Shown here: piece by piece, positions 38,397 through 47,035 of the stretch
How the letters are laid out: each line of letters opens with the position of its first letter
Numbering within the stretch: the first letter of the stretch is position 1
DNA from: Pseudoduganella namucuonensis
Lineage (GTDB): Bacteria; Pseudomonadota; Gammaproteobacteria; Burkholderiales; Burkholderiaceae_D
Assembly: GCF_900116645.1 (NCBI RefSeq)
Contig: NZ_FPBO01000009.1
Coordinates: forward strand, 62,001-126,000
Direction: 5' to 3'
DNA: 64,000 nucleotides
The notes under the pieces: model-generated
What the model saw: only the letters and a program-made list of their open reading frames with translations
Told to the model about the DNA's origin: nothing
The model's database searches: none
Program-made: the position numbers and the translations under genes

Positions 38397-39099
38397 CGGC
38401 CGGCGGCGCCGCGCCGGGCTGGCGCTGGGCGCGCTTTGCGCCCTCGGCGCCCTGGGCGCGGCCGTTCCGGCCCATGCCGGCCAGGTGGCCGGCAGGGTCA
38501 CGCAACTGAGCGGCGCCATGACGGCGCAGCAGCCGGGCTCCGCGCCGCGCGCGCTGGCGCCGCAATCGGAGGTGCAGGCCGGCGACACACTGGCGACCGG
38601 CCGCGACGCCTATGCCTTGGTGCGCTTCATCGACCAGAGTGAAATGGCGCTCAAGCCCGCCACCACCTTGAAGGTGGAGCAGTTCGTGTTCGACAACGCC
38701 TTGCCGGACAACGACAGCGCCGGCTTCCGGCTGGTCAAGGGCGGGCTGCGCTCGGTCACCGGCCTGCTGGGCCAGCGCAACAAGGAGCGCTTCGCGCTGA
38801 AGACGCCCAGCGCCACCATCGGCATCCGCGGCACCACGTTTTTCCTGGAGTACCTGGCGGGCGACGAGGCGGCCGCCGGCCTCGCCTCGGCCAGCCCGCT
38901 GGAGCCGGGACTGCACGTGTACGTGGGCGAGGGCGGCCTGTCGCTGGTGAACCAGGCGGGCGTGTTCCGCTACGACGCCGGGCAGTTCGGCTACTTCAAG
39001 GACGAGGCGACCGCGCCGGTGAAGATGCCGAGCAATCCCGGCATGCGCTTCGATTTGCCGCCGGGCTTCGGCCCCGCGACGCTGCCGCCCAAATTGTGA
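38329..39099 (+). CDS. FecR-domain periplasmic protein 1
   Basis: From ATG 38329 (256 residues) the protein has a basic N-terminal region, a hydrophobic signal ending VPAHA, then a FecR domain (about 55-180). The domain has GQVAGRVTQLSG, VQAGDTLATG, RFIDQSEMALKP, LVKGGLRSVTGLLGQRNKERFALKTP and ATIGIRGT. A proline-rich tail follows. FecR-type domains act in the periplasm, in iron signalling and in many secretion and adhesion loci. The start overlaps the TpsA gene by 68 bases; at the position matching the ATG of the second FecR gene this one has ACG. A shorter protein from a rare start codon is possible. The function of this FecR branch is unknown. Confidence 0.82.
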   Translation: MAQPARTAESRKTSPSRKCIAIDGRRRRAGLALGALCALGALGAAVPAHAGQVAGRVTQLSGAMTAQQPGSAPRALAPQSEVQAGDTLATGRDAYALVRFIDQSEMALKPATTLKVEQFVFDNALPDNDSAGFRLVKGGLRSVTGLLGQRNKERFALKTPSATIGIRGTTFFLEYLAGDEAAAGLASASPLEPGLHVYVGEGGLSLVNQAGVFRYDAGQFGYFKDEATAPVKMPSNPGMRFDLPPGFGPATLPPKL

Positions 39100-39201
39100 A
39101 GCGCCGTCGCTACAATGTCATGACATTTCAAATAAGCACTATGTGTTGCATCCGTGATAGCATGTCGCCCGTGCGCTGTGTGTCATTCGGACCCTAAATT
39201 T

Positions 39202-39232
39202 CCCCCGATCATCTGCAAAGATGGGGATTTTT
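39202..39232 (+). terminator. Possible bulged terminator after FecR 1
   Basis: A CATCT/AGATG stem with GCAA loop, extended across a 3-base bulge by CCC/GGG, is followed by ATTTTT. The stem is imperfect. The 223 bases 39100-39322 hold no other gene; a candidate promoter for the next TpsB would lie after this hairpin, but I saw only weak hexamers. Confidence 0.4.
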
Positions 39233-39322
39233 GGCCGTCCTGAGTAATAATTCCATATAAGCAGCACTGTGCCGGTGCTGTTCCTTATGGCCCAGCATCA
39301 GAACAACCCCAAGAGCCGATAC

Positions 39323-40903
39323 ATGAACAAACAACTAGCGCGCTTTTTTGCAGGCACCCTGCTCGCCGCCGCGGTGAGCGCTGCCTGGTCCGCCGAGGCC
39401 GACGATGGCGTGGTCCGCTTCGAAATCTCCCGCTTCAACGTCACCGGCAACACGCTGCTGCCGCCCGCCGAGGTGGAGCGGCTGCTGCAGCCCTTCGCCG
39501 GCAAGCGGCGCGACTTCGGCGACGTGCAGCGCGCGCTGGAGGCGCTGGAGGCGGCCTTCCACGCGCGCGGCTACAACATCGTCACGGTCGAGCTGCCGGA
39601 ACAGGAGCTCGACAAGGGCGAGGTGCGGCTGCGGGTGGTGGAGACCAAGATCGGGCGCGTCAATGTCAAGGGCAACCAGCATTTCGACGAGGCCAACGTG
39701 CGGCGCGCGCTGCCCGACCTGCGCGAGGGGATCACTCCGGACCTGAGGCAGGTCTCGGCCGGCCTGCGCCTGGCCAACGACAATCCGGCGCGCAAGATCG
39801 CGCTCAAGCTGCAAAGTAGCGACACCGACGGCGAGGTCGACGCCGGGCTGGAGGTGACGGACGAGAATCCGTGGAAGGCCATGCTCAACGCCGACAACAC
39901 CGGCACCGACTCCACCGGCAAGACGCACCTGGGCTTCATCCTGCAGCACGCCAACCTGTGGGGGCTGGACCACGTGGCCACCCTGCAGTACACCACCACC
40001 GCCGAGAAGCCGGGCCGCGTCAAGGTGTATGGCGTGGGCTACCACATTCCCCTGTACGGCCTGGGCGACGCCATCGACCTGTTCGGCAGCTATTCGAACG
40101 TGGACTCGGGCACCATCACGGCCGGCGTGTTCGACCTGGCCGTCAGCGGCAAGGGCGCCGTGTACGGCGCGCGCTACACGCACAACCTGCCCAAGAGCGG
40201 CAACATCGATTCGCGCGTGGTGTACGGCGTGGACTACAAGGCGTTCAAGAACAGCGTGGTGCTGCTGGGCCAGGAGCTGGGCAACGACGTGACGGTGCAT
40301 CCGCTGAGCGTGAACTATGTGCTCAACTGGAGCCAGGGCGTGACCGAGGCGGGCGCCTCCGCCACGCTGCTGTACAACATTTCCGGCGGCTCGCGCGGCG
40401 GCCAGGACGACTTCACCCGCGCGCGCGTCGGCGCCAAGGCAGGCTACAGCGCGCTGCGCCTGTCCGGCAGCTACGGCCGCACGCTGCCGAAAGACTGGCA
40501 GCTGCGCCTGATCGCCAACGCCCAGTACTCGCCGGACGCCCTGATCCCCGGCGAGCAGTTCGGCGCCGGCGGCGCCGGCTCGGTGCGCGGCTTCGGCGAG
40601 CGCGAGATTTCCAACGACAGCGGCGTCGGCGCCAACGCCGAGCTGTACACCCCCAACCTGTGCGGCGGCGGCAATTGGCAGTGCCGCGCGCTGGCGTTCT
40701 ACGACACCGCCTACGTCAAGCGCAACCACGCGCTGGCCGGCGAACTGACCAGCACCTCGATCGGCAGCGTGGGCCTCGGCCTGCGTCTCCTGCTGTCCAC
40801 CTACATCAATCTGCAACTGGACTACGGCCACGTGGTCCACGCCGGCGCGACCGGCCGCGATGGCGCCAACCGTCTGCATGTGCGATTGGGCCTGTCCTAC
40901 TGA
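39323..40903 (+). CDS. TpsB-type transporter with POTRA domains (ShlB/FhaC/HecB family)
   Basis: From ATG 39323 (526 residues) the protein has a signal peptide (MNKQLARFFAG... ending WSA). A POTRA_2 domain (about 30-110) has VVRFEISRFNVTGNTLL and GYNIVTVELPEQEL, and a second POTRA (about 110-185) has VNVKGNQHFDEANVRRALP. The C-terminal barrel (about 190-526) has the VRGF motif in GSVRGFGER near residue 430. It exports TpsA proteins across the outer membrane by recognising the TPS domain in the periplasm. It is 11 bases upstream of TpsA 2 and is the only complete TpsB in the window. In-frame ATGs at 39287 and a GTG at 39269 lie before the signal but are less likely. Confidence 0.9.
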   Translation: MNKQLARFFAGTLLAAAVSAAWSAEADDGVVRFEISRFNVTGNTLLPPAEVERLLQPFAGKRRDFGDVQRALEALEAAFHARGYNIVTVELPEQELDKGEVRLRVVETKIGRVNVKGNQHFDEANVRRALPDLREGITPDLRQVSAGLRLANDNPARKIALKLQSSDTDGEVDAGLEVTDENPWKAMLNADNTGTDSTGKTHLGFILQHANLWGLDHVATLQYTTTAEKPGRVKVYGVGYHIPLYGLGDAIDLFGSYSNVDSGTITAGVFDLAVSGKGAVYGARYTHNLPKSGNIDSRVVYGVDYKAFKNSVVLLGQELGNDVTVHPLSVNYVLNWSQGVTEAGASATLLYNISGGSRGGQDDFTRARVGAKAGYSALRLSGSYGRTLPKDWQLRLIANAQYSPDALIPGEQFGAGGAGSVRGFGEREISNDSGVGANAELYTPNLCGGGNWQCRALAFYDTAYVKRNHALAGELTSTSIGSVGLGLRLLLSTYINLQLDYGHVVHAGATGRDGANRLHVRLGLSY

Positions 40904-40914
40904 GCGAAATCAAG

Positions 40915-43900
40915 ATGAAGAAAAGCGTATACGTCCCGCGTCCCCTGAACCTGAAGCGCAAACTGATGGCCGCGATGGTGGCCGCCTGCTACGGCCTGGC
41001 CCAGGCCAATCCCCTGGCGCCGCAAGTGGTGGCCGGGCAGGCCGTGTTCAACCAGCAGGGCAATGTGTTCTCGATCACGAACACGCCCAACACCATCATC
41101 AACTGGCAAAGCTTCTCGATCAGCCCGAACGAGGTCACGCGCTTCATCCAGCAGGGCGGCGACAGCCGGGTGCTGAACCGCATCACCGGCCAGGACCCGA
41201 GCAAGATCCTGGGCTCGCTGCAGTCGAACGGCAAGGTCTACCTGATCAATCCCAACGGCGTCCTGTTCGGCAAGGACGCGCGGGTCGACGTCAACGGCCT
41301 GGTGGCGTCCAGCCTGGCGATCTCGAACACCGACTTCCTGGCCGGACGGCACAACTTCGGCGGCGACGGTGCCGGCAAGGTGGTCAACCAGGGCGCCATC
41401 GTCACCCCCAACGGCGGCCAGGTCTACCTGATCGCGCCGAACGTGGAAAACAGCGGCGTGATCAACGCGCCGGGCGGCGAGGTGGTGCTGGCGGCCGGCA
41501 AGAGTGTGCAACTGGTCGATTCGGCCAACCCGGACGTGCACGTGGTGGTCTCGGCCCCGGCCGACCAGGCGCTGAACCTGGGCCAGGTGCTGGCCTCGGG
41601 CGGCCGGGTCGGCATCTACGGCGCGCTGGTGAACCAGCGCGGCGCGGTCAACGCCGACAGCGCGCAAGTGGGCGCCAACGGCAAGATCGTGCTGCGGGCC
41701 AGCGGCGCCACGACGCTGGGGGCGGGCAGCCGCACCAGCGCCGTCAACGGCGCGGGCAAGGGCGGCGAGATCCAGCTGCTGGGCGACACGGTCGCGCTGA
41801 ACGGCGATGCGCGGGTCGACGCCAGCGGCGCGGCCGGCGGCGGCTCGGTGCTGGTGGGCGGCGACTACCAGGGCCGCAATGCGGCCGTGCCGAACGCGCG
41901 GCAAGTGTTCGTCGGCCAGGGCGCGCGCGTCGCGGCCGACGCCACCGCGCTGGGCGACGGCGGCAAGATCATCGTCTGGGGCGACCAGGCGGCGCGCGTG
42001 CACGGCGGCTTGTCGGCGCGCGGCGGCGCCCTGGGCGGCAACGGCGGCCTGGTGGAAACCTCCGGCCATCACCTGGACGTGACTGGCCTGCGCGTGGACA
42101 CGCTGGCCGCCAAGGGCCGCGCCGGTCAGTGGCTGCTCGATCCCGAGGACATCGAAATCGACGCCAGCTACACCGGCGGCAACACGCTGGCCAATGTCGA
42201 CGAATTCACCGACGCGCCCTCGACCGGGGTGAGCAAGATCAACCCCTCCGTGCTGAACGGCGCCACCAGCGACATCACGCTGCAGGCGCGCGACGAGATC
42301 ACCTTCACCAGCCCGGTCAGCGTGAGCCAGTCGGGCGTGGGCATCACCGCGCAGGCGGGCGGCAACATCAACGTGGCGTCCACGCTGACCACCAACGACG
42401 GCGCCATCAAGCTCGAAGCCAACAGCGGCATCTACGCCAGCGGCAGCGGCGCGGTCAACGTGGCGGCGGTGGTCAACACCAACGGCGGCGACCTGTCGCT
42501 GAGCGGCGCCAGCGTGCAGGTGAACGCGGCGTTGCAGGTGCGCGAGGGCAATGTGGACCTGCGCGCCAACAAGGCCGGCGGCGGCATCACCATCGGCAGC
42601 GGCGGCAGCATCGCCGGCAACGTGTCGGCGGCCAGCGCGCCCGAGCGCCTGTTCTCCTTCATCGCCGACGACATCGCCATCGGGGGCGCCATAGACGGCG
42701 GCGGCGTGAGCGGCGACACCACGGTGTCCTTCCTGCCCTACACGGCCGGCCGCGCCATCCTGGTCGCCACCGGCAAGGACAGCGGCAAGCTGAGCCTGAG
42801 CCCGTCCGACCTGAACAACGTGTCCGCCTACGGCATCAACCTGGGCAGCAGCGGCCACACCGGCGGCATCACCGTGTCCCAGGCGCTGGCGCCGTCCGTG
42901 CGCAGCGTGTTCTTCGAGAGCCAGGGCGACATCAACATCAACGCCCAGGTCGCCACCAGCGCCACCGACGGCACGCTGTACGCGGGCACCTACGGCAGCG
43001 CCGCCAAGATCGCCTTCGGCAGCGGCGGCGGCTTCCAGGCCGCCAACGTCCTGCTGCGCGCGGACAACATGGAGCTGGGCAGCGCCACCGGCACCATCCA
43101 GGCGAACACGGTCAGCCTGAACACCTACAGCGCCGGCTCGGCGATCCAGCTGGGCGCCGGCGCGACCGGCTCCACCGGCACGCTGGTACTGACGGAGGAC
43201 GAACTGCTGGCGATCACCGCGCCCACCGTGAAGATCGGCAACCAGGCCGACTACGAGGGGCCGCTGACGGTCGTGGGCGCGCTCAACCTGCATGACCGCG
43301 GCAGCGTCGCCAGCACCACCGCGACGCAGCTGCTGGAACTGTCCGGCGGCAGCATCGGCATCAATTCGGGCAGCGTGCTGGAAGTGGGCGGCGCGCTGGG
43401 CCTGGTGTCCACCGGCGTCGTCAACCAAGCCTCCGGCATCGTCACCGCGGGCAGCCTGTACGCCAGCGGCGACATCGTGACGCTGACCGGGGTCAACGAC
43501 GTGGGCACCGTGGCGGGCACCGCGACCGGCGGCGCCTTCTCCTTCAACGCCGCGGCCGCGACGACGGTCGGCAGCGCCGGCGGCATCGGCGGCGTGAGCG
43601 CGACCGGACAGGTCTCCCTCTTCACGACCGGCGAGCTCACCGTGCAGCAGCCCGTCACCAGCGGCGACACCGTTTCGCTGATCGCCGGCTCCATCGTCAT
43701 CGGCAACGCCGGCACGCCGTCCGCCGCCAGCGTCAGCGGCACCAGTGTCAGCGCGGTGGCCTCCACCGGAGGCCTGAGCCTGCTGAACGGGGCGAGCGTC
43801 ACCGGCGCCGACGGCGTCAGCTACACCGCCGCCAACCTCTCGCTGGCGTCCGGCTCGTCCACCTCGGCGGCCAACGGCGCGATCAGCATCGTTTCCCACG

Positions 43901-46065
43901 CCTCGACCAATTTCCAGGCCGGAGCGGGGGCGACCGACGCCACCGGCGTCATGGCACTGGACAGCGCCGAACTGGGCACCCTCACGGCCCAGGACCTGAA
44001 CCTGTCCAGCGTGGGCGCGATGACGATCAACGCGCTCGACCTGAGCGCCACCGGCCATATCGGCGACGCGCTGACCGTCTCCGCCAGCGGCGACGTGGCG
44101 CTGGCCGGGCCGGTGCGCAGCGTCGGCAACCTGACGGTCATCGCCGCCAACGGCACGCTGACGGGCGGCAGCCTGCTGACCGGCGACCTGGTGACCTTGA
44201 GCGGCAACAAGCTCATGCTCGACGGCGCCGGCTCCGGCGTGGTCGCCGCCGACGGCGTGGCCATCATCGGCCTGGCCGGCGCGCTGACCGTGGGCGCGGG
44301 CACGGCGGGCGCGGGAGGGCAGATCGGCCAGGCCTTCCTGCAAAACACCGACAGCGGCAACGTGACGGTGCAGGGCGCCGGCGCCATCACCATCGGCACG
44401 CTGGACCTGGGCGCGTCCAGCCTGGACGCGCTGTCCCTGCACGCGACCGGCGGCATCACGCAGACCGGCGCCGTCAGCGTGAACGAGCTGGCGCTCATGG
44501 CCACCTCGGGCGATGTCAACCTGACGCAGAACAACCAGATCAAGCGCCTCGCCGTGCTGAATTCCGGTTCCGGCGGCTTCACCCTGAAAAACACCGGCGA
44601 CCTGGCGATCGCCCATGTCGTCGGCGTGTCCGGCGTCAGCGCCGCCGGCACCGTCACGCTCGACGTCGCCGGCTCCATCACCAACGGCGGCGGCACGATC
44701 AGCGCCGACACGCTGAACATGACCGCCACCGGCAGCATCGGCACGGCGGCCACGGCGCTGAACACCGAGGTTTCCAAGCTGAGCGCGGAAAGCACCGCGA
44801 CCAGCGGCAACCTGCCCATCAACATCACCAACAACAGCGCGGGCGCTCCCGGTCCGCTGACGGTCTACAAGATGAAGGTGGTGAACGCCAACAGTGGCGC
44901 CGTCACGCTGAACAACTACGGCGCCACGGTGGTCGACGCGACAGGCGAGGTGAAATCCTTCAGCGGCAAGATCAAGATCGAGGCGCACAGCCCGTTGACC
45001 ATCAACGGCGTGGTGTCCACCGAAACGGGCGACATCGAGCTGGTCGCCGGTTCCAGCGCGTCCTCCGCCGACGTGCTCAGTTTCGCGCCCACCGCGCTGG
45101 TCAGCTCGACCAGCGGCAACGTGACGCTGGCCGCCGGCGCCGACATCCAGGGCGTGTCCTCGACCACCGTGCAGGCGGCGCCGGGCAAGCTGGTGCAGTA
45201 CAACAACACCAACACGACGCCGACCACGGCGCCAACGGTCGCGCCGACCACGGCGCCGACCACCGCGCCGACCGTGGCCCCGACCGAGCCCCCCACCACC
45301 GCGCCGACGGTGGCGCCAACGACGGCACCGACCGTGGCTCCAACCACCGCGCCAACAGCGGCACCGACCGTGGCGCCGACGACCGCGCCGACCGTCGCGC
45401 CGACCGTGGCCCCCACTGTCGCGCCTACCGAAGCGCCGACCGTTGCGCCCACCGTGGCGCCGACGCAGCCGCCCACCGTGGCGCCAACCCAGGCGCCTAC
45501 CGTGGCGCCAACGCAGGCACCGACCGAGGCGCCGACACAGGCCCCGACCCAGGCACCGACCGAAGCGCCAACGCAGGCGCCGACCCAGGCGCCAACGGAG
45601 CCTCCGACACAGGCGCCAACGCAGGCCCCAACCCAGGCGCCCACGCAAGCGCCAACCCAGGCTCCAACCCAGGCGCCAACGCAAGCGCCCACCCAAGCGC
45701 CCACGCAGGCGCCCACACAGGCGCCCACACAGGCGCCGAGCGCGGACATTTGCGTCATCGCGCCGAATTCGGCGCTGTGCCTGCTGATCAAGCCGCCGAC
45801 GGCGGAGGAGCCGGTGAAACCGGTGTACGTGGCGGCGTCGCAGGCGATCGTGGTGATCAACGAGGCGCAGCCGCAGGTCGCGCAAACCGAAGTGGTCACG
45901 AAGGACCCGGTCGTCGCCACGAGCACCGGCGGCGCGGCGGCGACCTCCACCACGCCGGAGGAGAAGAAGGCGGAGGAGGCGAAGGAAGCGGTGAAAGATA
46001 GCAAGACGGAAGAAGACAAATCGGGGATAAAAAATGAACCTGTCAAAAAAATGTATTGCAACTAA
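40915..46065 (+). CDS. Giant two-partner secretion exoprotein 2 (TpsA, filamentous haemagglutinin type)
   Basis: From ATG 40915 (1716 residues) the protein has a signal (about 1-32, ending LAQANP). A TPS domain (about 33-300) is nearly identical to that of TpsA 1, with NPNGVLFG. A Ser/Gly/Thr-rich beta-helix passenger follows (about 300-1430), with recurring LxxxELxxI units. About 43 x-A-P-T tetrapeptides lie at 1435-1607. A domain with a Cys pair (DICVIAPNSALCLL) and a charged Lys/Glu-rich tail ending EPVKKMYCN complete it. No MBG repeats are present. The last 32 bases overlap the FecR 2 gene. It is likely exported through the adjacent TpsB. Function as an adhesin or surface fibre is inferred from the family. 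Confidence 0.93.
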   Translation: MKKSVYVPRPLNLKRKLMAAMVAACYGLAQANPLAPQVVAGQAVFNQQGNVFSITNTPNTIINWQSFSISPNEVTRFIQQGGDSRVLNRITGQDPSKILGSLQSNGKVYLINPNGVLFGKDARVDVNGLVASSLAISNTDFLAGRHNFGGDGAGKVVNQGAIVTPNGGQVYLIAPNVENSGVINAPGGEVVLAAGKSVQLVDSANPDVHVVVSAPADQALNLGQVLASGGRVGIYGALVNQRGAVNADSAQVGANGKIVLRASGATTLGAGSRTSAVNGAGKGGEIQLLGDTVALNGDARVDASGAAGGGSVLVGGDYQGRNAAVPNARQVFVGQGARVAADATALGDGGKIIVWGDQAARVHGGLSARGGALGGNGGLVETSGHHLDVTGLRVDTLAAKGRAGQWLLDPEDIEIDASYTGGNTLANVDEFTDAPSTGVSKINPSVLNGATSDITLQARDEITFTSPVSVSQSGVGITAQAGGNINVASTLTTNDGAIKLEANSGIYASGSGAVNVAAVVNTNGGDLSLSGASVQVNAALQVREGNVDLRANKAGGGITIGSGGSIAGNVSAASAPERLFSFIADDIAIGGAIDGGGVSGDTTVSFLPYTAGRAILVATGKDSGKLSLSPSDLNNVSAYGINLGSSGHTGGITVSQALAPSVRSVFFESQGDININAQVATSATDGTLYAGTYGSAAKIAFGSGGGFQAANVLLRADNMELGSATGTIQANTVSLNTYSAGSAIQLGAGATGSTGTLVLTEDELLAITAPTVKIGNQADYEGPLTVVGALNLHDRGSVASTTATQLLELSGGSIGINSGSVLEVGGALGLVSTGVVNQASGIVTAGSLYASGDIVTLTGVNDVGTVAGTATGGAFSFNAAAATTVGSAGGIGGVSATGQVSLFTTGELTVQQPVTSGDTVSLIAGSIVIGNAGTPSAASVSGTSVSAVASTGGLSLLNGASVTGADGVSYTAANLSLASGSSTSAANGAISIVSHASTNFQAGAGATDATGVMALDSAELGTLTAQDLNLSSVGAMTINALDLSATGHIGDALTVSASGDVALAGPVRSVGNLTVIAANGTLTGGSLLTGDLVTLSGNKLMLDGAGSGVVAADGVAIIGLAGALTVGAGTAGAGGQIGQAFLQNTDSGNVTVQGAGAITIGTLDLGASSLDALSLHATGGITQTGAVSVNELALMATSGDVNLTQNNQIKRLAVLNSGSGGFTLKNTGDLAIAHVVGVSGVSAAGTVTLDVAGSITNGGGTISADTLNMTATGSIGTAATALNTEVSKLSAESTATSGNLPINITNNSAGAPGPLTVYKMKVVNANSGAVTLNNYGATVVDATGEVKSFSGKIKIEAHSPLTINGVVSTETGDIELVAGSSASSADVLSFAPTALVSSTSGNVTLAAGADIQGVSSTTVQAAPGKLVQYNNTNTTPTTAPTVAPTTAPTTAPTVAPTEPPTTAPTVAPTTAPTVAPTTAPTAAPTVAPTTAPTVAPTVAPTVAPTEAPTVAPTVAPTQPPTVAPTQAPTVAPTQAPTEAPTQAPTQAPTEAPTQAPTQAPTEPPTQAPTQAPTQAPTQAPTQAPTQAPTQAPTQAPTQAPTQAPTQAPSADICVIAPNSALCLLIKPPTAEEPVKPVYVAASQAIVVINEAQPQVAQTEVVTKDPVVATSTGGAAATSTTPEEKKAEEAKEAVKDSKTEEDKSGIKNEPVKKMYCN
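45217..45738 (+). repeat. x-A-P-T tetrapeptide repeat in TpsA 2
   Basis: About 43 tandem 12-base units encode TAPT, VAPT, QAPT, EAPT or PPT variants. The TQAPTQAPTQAPT end is most uniform, so the array could change length by slippage. It predicts an extended, rigid, polyproline-like rod. Confidence 0.9.
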
Positions 46066-46879
46066 GGCCCTGCTGCTGTTCGCTTTCTGGTCCAGCTGCG
46101 CGATCGCCATGGCCGCCCAGGTGGCCGGCACCGTCACCCAGCTGAGCGGGCCGCTGCTGGCCAAGAAGGCCAGCGGCACGGTGAAAATCCTGTCGCTGAA
46201 GTCGGAGGTGGAGAGCGGCGACACGCTGGTCACGGAAAAGAACACCTACGCCATGGTGAAGTTCATCGACAACAGCGAGATCACGCTGAAGCCGTCCACC
46301 ACCTTCACCATCGACAACTTCGCCTTCGACAACGCCAAGCCGGACGACGACAACGCCAGCTTCAACCTGGTGAAGGGCGGCATGCGCTCGGTCAGCGGCC
46401 TGCTGGGCAAGCGCAACAAGGAGAAGTTCGCGCTGAAGACGCCGACCGCCACCATCGGCATCCGCGGCACCACCTTCATCGCCGACTTCGTGCCGGGCGA
46501 GGACACGGCGGTGGCCTCGCTGCGCGCCTACCTGAACGCCAGCACGGCGGCGCTGGGCGACAGCGCGCCGATCGCGCCGCTGCAACTGGCGCAGGGGCCG
46601 CTGCCGGTGCGTCCGCCGAGCGGACCGTCGCTGGCCCCCGGCCTGTACGTGCACGTTATCGATGGCCTGATCCGCGTCTCCAACCCGGCCGGCGCGTCCA
46701 ACTTCAGCGCCGGCCAGTTCGGCTACACCCCCAACCCGAGGCTGCCGCCGGTCGTCGTGCCGACCAACCCCGGCATCCTGTTCACGCCGCCGCCATCGTT
46801 CTCCCAGTCGAGCGGAGCGGTCCAGCCCGGCGCCAATAGCCAGGCGAAGTCCAACCAGGTCGATTGCGAAGTACGCTGA
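46034..46879 (+). CDS. FecR-domain periplasmic protein 2
   Basis: The 281-residue protein starts MNLSKKCIATKALLLF with a hydrophobic signal ending CAIAMA. A FecR domain follows (about 27-160), with QVAGTVTQLSG, VESGDTLVTE, IDNSEITLKPSTTF, LVKGGMRSVSGLLGKRNKEKFALKTP and ATIGIRGT. It is close to FecR 1 in that core. A proline-rich C-terminal segment (about 185-281) is longer than in FecR 1 and ends in a Cys (VDCEVR). Its first 32 bases lie inside the TpsA 2 gene, with the ATG 29 bases before the TpsA stop codon. It is followed by a 156-base spacer with the CueR promoter of copA. Confidence 0.87.
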   Translation: MNLSKKCIATKALLLFAFWSSCAIAMAAQVAGTVTQLSGPLLAKKASGTVKILSLKSEVESGDTLVTEKNTYAMVKFIDNSEITLKPSTTFTIDNFAFDNAKPDDDNASFNLVKGGMRSVSGLLGKRNKEKFALKTPTATIGIRGTTFIADFVPGEDTAVASLRAYLNASTAALGDSAPIAPLQLAQGPLPVRPPSGPSLAPGLYVHVIDGLIRVSNPAGASNFSAGQFGYTPNPRLPPVVVPTNPGILFTPPPSFSQSSGAVQPGANSQAKSNQVDCEVR

Positions 46880-46974
46880 CCCGAGCAAGGCGCGGCGGCC
46901 ACCCGGCCGTCGCGCGTCCCCCGCAATCCCGCCAGATCCACTCCGCGCGGCCCGCATCCGTGGTAAAAAGATGC

Positions 46975-47005
46975 TTGACCTTCCCATCGTTGGATGGTTG
47001 AACCT
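46975..47005 (+). promoter_or_regulatory. CueR-type promoter of copA
   Basis: TTGACC (46975-46980) and GAACCT (47000-47005) are spaced by 19 bases, the long spacer typical of MerR-family promoters. The ACCTTCC...GGATGGT dyad (46978-46998) matches the CueR operator of E. coli copA closely. Confidence 0.85.
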
Positions 47006-47035
47006 ATGGCCAAGTAAGCTCACCGGAGTACCGCA

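Noticed and set aside
33375..38588. 1737-codon minus-strand open frame over TpsA 1
   Set aside because: It mirrors the repetitive, stop-poor TpsA DNA; the sense strand has clear signal peptide, TPS domain and MBG repeats.
45217..45738. CRISPR-like array
   Set aside because: The 12-base units have no unique spacers and encode an in-frame x-A-P-T repeat.
40897..46245. 1782-codon minus-strand open frame over TpsA 2
   Set aside because: Same reason: an antisense shadow of a GC-rich repetitive gene.
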